Source of the DNA: Methylobacterium radiodurans
GTDB taxonomy: Bacteria > Pseudomonadota > Alphaproteobacteria > Rhizobiales > Beijerinckiaceae
Length of the DNA stretch: 64,000 nt
Assembly (NCBI RefSeq): GCF_003173735.1
Contig: NZ_CP029551.1
Coordinates: 62,001 to 126,000 of the forward strand
Direction: 5' to 3'
A program made the translations under genes and the position numbers. The notes beneath the pieces are model-generated. The model made no database searches. It saw nothing but the letters and a program-made list of their open reading frames with translations, and had not been told where the DNA came from. This document shows positions 34,401 through 40,442 of the stretch, piece after piece. How positions within the stretch are numbered: the first letter of the stretch is position 1; each line of letters starts with the position of its first letter.

Positions 34401-36298
34401 TCGACCGCGACCGGATTAAGGTCGACGCCGAACACGTTCCGGTCGGCGAGGAAAGCCCTGACCTTCTGGCGCTCGTAGGCGTAGCTCTCGTGCGGGATGC
34501 GCTGCCCGACCTCGGCCTGCTTGAGTTCGAGGTACCGGTCGGCGAGCTGGTTCACGACCTCGACGAGGAATGCCGCGGAGCCCATCGCCGGCTCGACTAC
34601 CTTCAGCTCCAGGATGTCGTCGGCGGTCTTGCCGGCAAGCAGCTCCTTCAGCGCGTACTTGACCAGCACGCGCGCCAGCGGCTCCGGCGTGTAATACGAG
34701 GCCGAGTTCTCGCGATTGCGGCCGGCTAGGCGGTAGATGAACGTGCCGCGCGGGTAGGTCCGAGGCACGTTGTCGTCGTAGACGAACTCGCCTTCAAGCG
34801 GCGTGGCGCCCTGGACGAAGTCACCGGCCCGGCGCTTGGGCGCGAAGAACGCCGCCTCCAAGGGGCCCGGCGCCGGCTTCCCGGCGGGCTTGAGCTCGAT
34901 CAGGTCCTCGGTGGCGAAGAACCCAGAGAACGAGAGCAAGGACTCATAGACGGCGCCTAGCTGCGAGATGCCGAGCTGGGCATAGGAGATGCGGCCGCGG
35001 CCACGACCGCGCTCCCCACGCGAAAGCGACAGGAGCTCAATGACCTGCTGCATCTTCTCGTTGCGGAAGCGCAAACCACCGAGATAGGTGCCGATGGCGT
35101 CCGGGTCGAACAGGCGCGCCCTAACTGCGTGGAAGGTGAACGCCTCGCCCTCGCTCCGAGCTGCCGGTGTCCCTTCGAAGACCAGCGCGAACAGAGCGTC
35201 CAGCGTGTCCGAGATGTAGTGACCCTCTCGGTCCTCCTCGGTTTCAAGAGGCACCAGTTCGAGCTCCCGCAAGCTCTCCAGGCTGTAGCCCGTCCGGTAC
35301 GCCTTGGCCTTCATCGGCGCGAAGCCGAGCTCCGGGCGCGCTTCGATGAAGAACAGGAACAGCAGGCGGTACATGTACCGCAGGCACTCGGTCGTCAGCC
35401 GGTCGGCGTCGAGGAGGTTCTCGCCCGAGAACACACCCTCCTTGTTGGCGCGCCGCTTAGCGACGATGAGCTCGGCCGCCTCGTTACCGAGGATCTCGAT
35501 AGCCTTCCGCAGGGCGAATTTCAGGTCCTGCGAGACGCCGAAGGCGTGGCGGTGGCTCTCCTCGTCGATGCGGTCGATAAGTGGCGTTCCGGAGCCTGGG
35601 GCGAGGGAGTCGGCGTGCAGCAGTGCGGCTGTGACACCCAGGGTCGCGCCCTCGGAGCGCCCGAAGATCTCGGCGAACTGGAAGCGCAGGAGGCGGCTAT
35701 CCGGCCACTTACGCCGGTCGATCAGCACCGCCTGCGAGAGGCTGAGGAGAAGGACGAAGCGCGGTGGCTCGGCCAGGCCGAACACTCCGCGGGTCACGGC
35801 GACTTCGGCCGTGTCCTTGCGCCGACGGGCGATGTCGAGCGCGGTCTCGATGTTCTCGAACTGCTCGCACCGAAACCGGACCTGCAGGGGGTCGGTCTCG
35901 AAGTCGGCACCGCCCGGCGACGGGACCTCGACCACCCAGACTTGGTCCTCGCCGTTGCCAAGGGCACGCCGGGCGAGCACAGGGACGAGCTTCTCCTCGG
36001 CGTCGGGCAGGAGCTCCGACCGGCGCTCGTAGCCGAGGGCGTCCAGGAATTCGTGGGCGAACTCGCGCGCGATCAGCAGGCGCTTCTGGTCGGAACGCTC
36101 GTCGAGGTACTGGGCGGATAGGCGGCGCCAAACGGTCCCAACCTTCGCGAGCCGGCGGTTCGGCGGCGTTCCGCCGGCCTTCTCGGCCTCGCGCCAAGCA
36201 GCGAAGGTCTCCTCGATGTCACCCTCGAAGACCGTGGTCAGGTAGTGCTCCGAGTAGAACTCGTTCTCGTTCGAAATGCCGGCGAGCGCGATGGGCAT
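31490..36298 (-). CDS. large Eco57I/PglX-like adenine-specific DNA methyltransferase
   Basis: 1602 residues from ATG 36298, three bases after the SNF2 gene stop. The SAM motif I is VVEPAMGSAAFLVEVVNQLA (about 570), and NVFGVDLNPVAVELGQVSLW follows. The catalytic motif IV is VIGNPPWLKPTW (about 956), which marks N6-adenine methylation. The 550-residue N-terminal part has no catalytic PD-(D/E)xK that I can see. The region after NPPW (about 960-1602) should contain target recognition. DNA for that part (31.5-33.5 kb) is clearly AT-richer than the rest. Class 1 DISARM DrmMI and BREX PglX are shorter relatives. It probably protects host DNA and may join an effector complex with the adjacent helicases. 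Confidence 0.9.
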   Translation of the reverse strand: MPIALAGISNENEFYSEHYLTTVFEGDIEETFAAWREAEKAGGTPPNRRLAKVGTVWRRLSAQYLDERSDQKRLLIAREFAHEFLDALGYERRSELLPDAEEKLVPVLARRALGNGEDQVWVVEVPSPGGADFETDPLQVRFRCEQFENIETALDIARRRKDTAEVAVTRGVFGLAEPPRFVLLLSLSQAVLIDRRKWPDSRLLRFQFAEIFGRSEGATLGVTAALLHADSLAPGSGTPLIDRIDEESHRHAFGVSQDLKFALRKAIEILGNEAAELIVAKRRANKEGVFSGENLLDADRLTTECLRYMYRLLFLFFIEARPELGFAPMKAKAYRTGYSLESLRELELVPLETEEDREGHYISDTLDALFALVFEGTPAARSEGEAFTFHAVRARLFDPDAIGTYLGGLRFRNEKMQQVIELLSLSRGERGRGRGRISYAQLGISQLGAVYESLLSFSGFFATEDLIELKPAGKPAPGPLEAAFFAPKRRAGDFVQGATPLEGEFVYDDNVPRTYPRGTFIYRLAGRNRENSASYYTPEPLARVLVKYALKELLAGKTADDILELKVVEPAMGSAAFLVEVVNQLADRYLELKQAEVGQRIPHESYAYERQKVRAFLADRNVFGVDLNPVAVELGQVSLWLNCLHAGGFAPWFEDQVHAGNSLVGARRAVFPGVSLTARKEEDRWYSRKPREIGWSGENRAPDEVWHFLLPDPGMCAYDVNIVRPLAPDDWKTMAEWRKDFVRPLDADEAATVRRLSATVDTLFEDVADRLHEMRGEVNDDITIWPSAPRGDERHVDFQEKIRRLATFQGQGVRNSVAWRRLRAAMDAWCALWFWPVDKAGLLPSRTKFFQDLDLVLTQGVEGQSVTINAFATGSPQGRLFETITLPAEKGASVLFRAEERVVDLRRDDLFSDVDVDKLIAASPWMPTAMNVASSRRFMHFDLEFADVMRERRGFDLVIGNPPWLKPTWIDAHVLSEQEPIFGIREAKAAVVEKSKLRILRSNEGAERRYLNDYVEVGGLQSFLASPTCYPHLGGGQANLYKGFIDLTFRITSKDGCGALIHQDNHLTDPDGSNFRKTWYSRVKSHYHFRNSITRRMFAEVKDRKTFSLNVYRGSSSEVKFDHIASLLLPSMVDECYEHDGVGPVPGLRKQSGGWDTRGHKKRIVSVDERVLRVFSSVIEDEGKLSTETRFLYPFSIETLDVFRQFANGKVTFSEEAQPFQMKPLWHESGSSRGGTIKDELSFPASADQAILTGSLLHVGNPFFKCPDSTGRKEIEVDLSETPDIYYTRNYFAPGVEKMQYKAAITRLNWDHKLAHTEPFRIALRRRLDVLSERTLVAALIPPGVAHVDSIESIAFKNEETLLSALPLWMSLPFDFIVKATGLSDFRESSLRFFPWVNVGGTAIQRALRLNCLTSSYEAIWNRHASELKYLAWSSDDARLAIDASHDSACKSPWTREAAIRTDFARRMALVEIDVLVAQALELSLDQLIEIYRTQFHVLDENERNTWYDAHGKIVWTSSKSVTGIGWRKKDGKKPTGREWEDMYANLPAGEQLECDQMIDFLPSGKTKVRRTYKAPFVTCDREADYRRAWAFFASHEQRQAA

Positions 36299-36301
36299 GT
36301 C

Positions 36302-39244
36302 CTATCCCCTGAAGACCGCGACGAGGCGCACGTAAGGGTCCGGGTTGTTGGGCGTTTCGCGCGTCTGCTTCACCCACTCCCACCAGCCCTCGAACGTCTT
36401 TTGCAGCCGGGCTTCCTGCTCGGCCTTCCGCTTCCGTTGCGGGGCCGTGGGCTCCATGCCCTCGAAACGAAGCTGGAGGACCTTGGCGTGGCGGGCCCGA
36501 AGCGCGTCATGCCGCTCGGCCAGCTCCAGCACCTCGGTGTCCATCTCGCCCTGGTACCGCTTGCGGGCCCCGTGGACGAAGTCCTGCGCCCGCTGCACCG
36601 CCCCCGCCACCTGGGCCTGGAGGTCGTCGACCTCCGTTGCGCCCACGTTCGGGATGTCGCCTACGCCCAGGTTGATGCGCTCGATGAAGTCTCGGACGGG
36701 CTCGACGCTGGCGAAGGCCCCGTCCCGGAACAGGACCACGGGCCACTCGTCGACGAGGGGCTGACCCTTCAGGTTCGGGACGACCCCGTTGAACACGAAC
36801 GCAGCCTCGTTCCTGGCCATCCGACCGACGAGCCGCCCCACGGGCGCCGAGCGCCGCCCGAACACCCCACCAACCTTGTCGGCGAGCCAGTCGACCGCCG
36901 GATGCACGTCCCAGAGGTACTGGAGATCCGGCCAGCCACCGCCCGCCCCCTGCCGAGACGCCTTGATCCGGTCGTTCAGCAGGGACCGGTTGTCGGTAAG
37001 CCGCAGCATCTGGTCCTGTGCCTCCGCGTCCGGAGGCATGAAGCGAGCGTTGATCGCGCGGGTGGCGCGTCCCCCGAAGTCGGACCGTTCGCGGAAGTCG
37101 TCCGGGATGGGTAGGCTGAGGACACGGTCGCGCTCGTCGACCTCGCAGTTGGCTGCCTTACCCATCGCCTCCATCCGCCGGAAGGCGGCGACTGCGAAGG
37201 CGAACGTGTCCGGGAACATGGATGGCCGACCGCCTTGGCTGCCGGTTTCGGGTGCCTTCGGCGTCGCCTCGGCCTCGGCGAGGCCGAAGAAGGCTTCCAG
37301 CGAAGCGTAGGGGTCTTCGGCATCGGCGTCCGCCATCGCAGCCGCTCTCGCGTCCATCTGGGCCGAGAACGCCTCGGCCGTGATGCCGCTCTCGATGGCG
37401 GCGGCGACCACGTCCTCTTGCTCCTTCTCGTCGTTGGTGCCGAGGAAGGCTGACGGGTCGCGAATGTTGTCCTGAGCCGCCTCGTCCTTCTCGACGAGCC
37501 GCTCCAGCACCCGCAGGTCGCCCCGGACCTTGGGCTCGGCCGGCTCCGCGACGAGGTACCAGATGTGCGGCTGCCGCTCCTGCCCGTAGCGGTCGATGCG
37601 GCCATTACGCTGCTGGAAGGTGAGCAGCGCCCACGGCAGGTCGAAGTGCACCAGCTTGTGCGAAAGGTAGTGGAGGTTCAGCCCCTCCGAGGCCATGTCG
37701 GACGCGAGGAGGATGCGGACCGGCGACTTCTCAAGCCCGAAGTCGCGAACCAGCTCCTGGGCCCGGATGTCCGCGTCGGTGCCGGAGGCGTGCAGCGTGC
37801 GCACCTGCTCTTCCGATAGGTCCAGGTCGCGACGAAGGTGCTCGGCGAGCCACTCGATGGTCGCGATCCGCTCCGAGAAGACGACGATGCGGTCATCCTT
37901 CCGGCGCGCCGACCACTTGATCTCCTTCAGCAGGCGCAGGAATCGCCCGTATTTCGAGAAGGCGTCCGCGTCGATGGCATCGACCGCCGCCAGCAGGTCA
38001 CTCAGGGCCGTACGATCCGCCGTCCCCGCAGGTGACGCGTCCGCTTCCAGGGTCTTGAGGCGCTTGCGGACTGTCTCCGCGCAGGCCGCCGGGCTGGAGA
38101 ACAGGGCCTTCTCAAGCAGCGTCTTGAACAGCCGCTGACCCTCGTTGCGTGCGCCCTCGTCCTCTGCCAGCGTGAGCCGCGCCAGTGCCTCGTAGGCCGC
38201 CTCCTCGGCCGGCGAGGTCGGGAAGGCGAGGCGCGTGGTGGCGCGGTCCTTCACCTTGCTCTTGATGGCGGCCTTGACCGCTGGGGTCGTACGGAAGCGC
38301 CGGACGAATAGGCCCTTGATGTCGTCGGGTCCGTAGTTGTCGGGGTCCGCGATGGACGTCGGGTCCAGCATGCGCATCAAGCTGGCGAAGCTGCGCCGGG
38401 ACCCATCATGAGGCGTGGCCGAGAGCAGCACCAAGGCGTCGGAGCGTGACGCCAGCCGCTCCGCCAACTGGTTTCGCTGGCTGACGCCGCCGGCCCCGCG
38501 GCGCTCGGCGACGTTGTGGGCCTCGTCGATGACGATGAGGTCCCACCAAGCCGTCTCCAGGGCCGTGCGGTACTGGTGGTCGTTCTTCAGCGTATCGACT
38601 GAGACGATGGCCTTGTCGAATTGATCGAAGGGGTTGTGGTTGAGGGGGATGCGGGTCCGGATCTGCCGAATGCGGGCGCTGTCGATGCGCACCAGCGGGA
38701 TGGAGAACCGCGTCCAGAACTCCTGCTGGAACTGGGTGAGCATCGCCTTGGTGGCGACGACGAGGATGCGCTTGGCCCGGCGTCGAAGGATGAGCTCGGA
38801 CGCGAGCAGACCGGCCTCCAACGTCTTGCCCAAGCCAACGTCGTCGCCGATCAGGATGCGCGCCCGCGGGGCGCCCAGGGCGAGCCGCACAGGATCGAGC
38901 TGGAAATCGAGGTCGTCGATGGCCGCCTTGCCGGCGACCTGGATGGCGGCGCCGGTCGGCGCGGATTTGCGAAGGGCAGCCTCAAGGTGAAGGAAGGTAT
39001 CGGTGTAGGCGGGGGAGCCGTCGGCGACGAGGGTCACCTCGGCCGGGTCGACGACCTCGATGCCTTTTCCCCGCCTGCGCTCGACGTCCTCGACGAAGAT
39101 GGCTTCCTTATCCCGGACGAGGCCGGACAGCCCGGTCGCATGGACGAGCGCACCAGAGACCGGGTTTTGGTCGACGTGGGCGACCACCCACTCGGCATCG
39201 CGGACGCGGATGCGGGCGCCGGCGACGAGTGAACCTCGCGACAT
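36302..39244 (-). CDS. SNF2-family helicase (DrmD-like)
   Basis: 980 residues from ATG 39244, first gene of the minus-strand series. An N-terminal 120-residue beta region precedes the ATPase: GDDVGLGKTLEAGLLASELI (about 136), VVATKAMLTQFQQEFW, DLIVIDEAHNVAERRG (about 240), LLSATPHDGSRRSFASL, then the C-lobe ASDMASEGLNLHYLSHKLVH and QRNGRIDRYGQ (about 548). The charged helical C-terminal 300 residues end with QTRETPNNPDPYVRLV. SNF2 proteins translocate on duplex DNA. Paired with a class 1 type methyltransferase gene, this one matches DrmD of DISARM in size and order. Its promoter must lie in the 676-base spacer upstream. Confidence 0.9.
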   Translation of the reverse strand: MSRGSLVAGARIRVRDAEWVVAHVDQNPVSGALVHATGLSGLVRDKEAIFVEDVERRRGKGIEVVDPAEVTLVADGSPAYTDTFLHLEAALRKSAPTGAAIQVAGKAAIDDLDFQLDPVRLALGAPRARILIGDDVGLGKTLEAGLLASELILRRRAKRILVVATKAMLTQFQQEFWTRFSIPLVRIDSARIRQIRTRIPLNHNPFDQFDKAIVSVDTLKNDHQYRTALETAWWDLIVIDEAHNVAERRGAGGVSQRNQLAERLASRSDALVLLSATPHDGSRRSFASLMRMLDPTSIADPDNYGPDDIKGLFVRRFRTTPAVKAAIKSKVKDRATTRLAFPTSPAEEAAYEALARLTLAEDEGARNEGQRLFKTLLEKALFSSPAACAETVRKRLKTLEADASPAGTADRTALSDLLAAVDAIDADAFSKYGRFLRLLKEIKWSARRKDDRIVVFSERIATIEWLAEHLRRDLDLSEEQVRTLHASGTDADIRAQELVRDFGLEKSPVRILLASDMASEGLNLHYLSHKLVHFDLPWALLTFQQRNGRIDRYGQERQPHIWYLVAEPAEPKVRGDLRVLERLVEKDEAAQDNIRDPSAFLGTNDEKEQEDVVAAAIESGITAEAFSAQMDARAAAMADADAEDPYASLEAFFGLAEAEATPKAPETGSQGGRPSMFPDTFAFAVAAFRRMEAMGKAANCEVDERDRVLSLPIPDDFRERSDFGGRATRAINARFMPPDAEAQDQMLRLTDNRSLLNDRIKASRQGAGGGWPDLQYLWDVHPAVDWLADKVGGVFGRRSAPVGRLVGRMARNEAAFVFNGVVPNLKGQPLVDEWPVVLFRDGAFASVEPVRDFIERINLGVGDIPNVGATEVDDLQAQVAGAVQRAQDFVHGARKRYQGEMDTEVLELAERHDALRARHAKVLQLRFEGMEPTAPQRKRKAEQEARLQKTFEGWWEWVKQTRETPNNPDPYVRLVAVFRG

Positions 39245-39920
39245 GAAGGGCGTAGCCTATGGTCTGGAAATGGAAGCGGTGGTCGAAGAGGCATTCGCCG
39301 CTCGGCCCGGGATCGCGATCCGACGTGTCCGTGGCTGGTTCAAGCGCTTCCCCCTTACGCGTAACACTCACGTGAACTCGTAGCGATTGCCACCGGATTC
39401 GTCGACGCTTTGCAACTTGGCAGAAACGACCGAAGCCGCCGGTGAAGGCTTTCCTGAGAAGGTGTTGCTGGACCGCCCAGGGCATCCGCCGCGGGCCTTG
39501 AGCGCGACAGAAGGCGGAGCGGAGGTTCCGGTCGGAAGGAGTCAGCTTCGAAGTCCAGGGCTCTTGCTTCGTCGGCAGACAATGGAGAGTGGTCGTTTGG
39601 CGACGACCTCACGAAGTCGCCTGCCGGCGAGACCGTACTTCGACATCCAGACCGCCGAATGCGGCTCACCACTCTCGAAAGGGATCCACAGGCACAGGCT
39701 CATAAATTGCTGAGTTCGTCTGTAACGCTTGACGCCATCGGCGTCGGTTGCCAGTTTGTTTCATACCTGGGCGTTCAATCGTCCCATAGCGAGACCAGCG
39801 TGTCCCATTCCCTGCGCCTCATACGGAAAGCCTCGGCCCACGGCCGACCCTGGCTTTCCCGATCCGCCCAGCAGGGGGCCTGACCGACGCACGACGTCCG
39901 GCGGCCCCGAGAGAGGCCAC
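39245..39920. promoter_or_regulatory. 676-base divergent spacer of the island
   Basis: No gene supported here. Short ORFs on both strands lack recognisable protein features. The spacer must contain the promoter of the minus-strand SNF2 series and that of the plus-strand gene at 39921. A 10-base perfect palindrome TTACGCGTAA lies at 39355-39364; its ACGCGT core recurs in the palindrome at 13886. Copy A of a repeated leader starts near 39831. Confidence 0.4.
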
Positions 39921-39923
39921 ATG
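39831..39923 (+). repeat. repeated leader, copy A
   Basis: The 16-mer GGGGCCTGACCGACGC at 39875-39890 recurs exactly at 40386-40401. Upstream of both copies the text is partly conserved, including CCCGATCCG (39858 and 40366), and downstream both share CGGCGGCC before the start codon of the next gene. The segment encodes a C-terminal peptide pattern (LSRSAQQGA, stop) similar to that of copy B. Confidence 0.45.
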
Positions 39924-40262
39924 TCCGACGTCACTACCGACCGCGTCGACGCCCGAACCGCTTCAGTCCGCACGCCTTCCCAGTCCTTCGCCGCGCCTCC
40001 GCCGGACACCGAGGACCCAGCCCGCCAGGTGGGGGAGATCTTCCGGCGACTGAGTGGCTGCCAATCCACGTATGGCGAGACGGCCTTTGCCCGCATCGTC
40101 GCTGCCGTCCTCGTCGCTCTTGGCAGGGCCGCCATGGAGGAGTCCGAGTTGCAGGCCCGACGCCTGCGGGAGCGGACCGCGTCAGCAGGCCCCGGCATCA
40201 AGGTCTCGGCGACCGCCCGTAGGGTCGATTTCGACGGCTGGGACCCCGGCGAGCGCGACTGA
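39921..40262 (+). CDS. uncharacterised small protein
   Basis: 113 residues from ATG 39921 with a weak GAGAGG ribosome site. The N-terminal 35 residues are Ser/Thr/Pro-rich and probably disordered. The central part (RQVGEIFRRLSGCQSTYGET, then FARIVAAVLVALGRAAMEES) forms two helices, and a basic tail follows. No family recognised. It is the first plus-strand gene beyond the SNF2 series and precedes the AAA+/M41 gene, with a near-identical leader, so the two may be co-regulated. The ORF could start at 39729, but that part is not convincing. Confidence 0.5.
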   Translation: MSDVTTDRVDARTASVRTPSQSFAAPPPDTEDPARQVGEIFRRLSGCQSTYGETAFARIVAAVLVALGRAAMEESELQARRLRERTASAGPGIKVSATARRVDFDGWDPGERD

Positions 40263-40292
40263 CCCGGCCAAACCCGACACCTAAGGAGCACC

Positions 40293-40394
40293 ATGCCCGC
40301 CCGCACGAAATGGATATCGCGCACCGCCGGCCGCTTTCCGAAGCCGCCGGCCATGCCCTGCCTCACCCGATCCGAGACACCCCCCGGGGCCTGA
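40293..40394 (+). CDS. possible 33-residue leader peptide
   Basis: An ORF of 33 codons beginning ATGCCCGCC behind a strong ribosome site (CTAAGGAGCACC) and ending TGA in the repeated 16-mer, 45 bases before the AAA+ gene start. The product is basic and proline-rich (ARTKWISRTAGRFPKPPA). Position and ribosome site suggest a translated leader; no homology is known to me. It may equally be a repeat-borne ORF. Confidence 0.35.
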   Translation: MPARTKWISRTAGRFPKPPAMPCLTRSETPPGA

Positions 40395-40442
40395 CCGACG
40401 CGCACGGACGCGCACGGCGGCCTCGTGACGGAGGCTGCCATG
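40336..40442 (+). repeat. repeated leader, copy B
   Basis: Second copy of the element at 39831. The exact 16-mer is at 40386-40401, followed by a CGGCGGCC match and the ribosome site GGAGG of the AAA+ gene. Outside the core the similarity is partial, so divergence is old or the element is modular. Confidence 0.45.

Noticed and set aside
39243..39383. Short plus-strand ORF starting over the SNF2 start codon
   Set aside because: It would begin inside the divergent gene's start, has no clear ribosome site and no homology.
39387..39713. ORF of 108 codons in the spacer upstream of the SNF2 gene
   Set aside because: Weak start, low-complexity product and an overlapping ORF of similar length on the other strand. 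Nothing supports translation.
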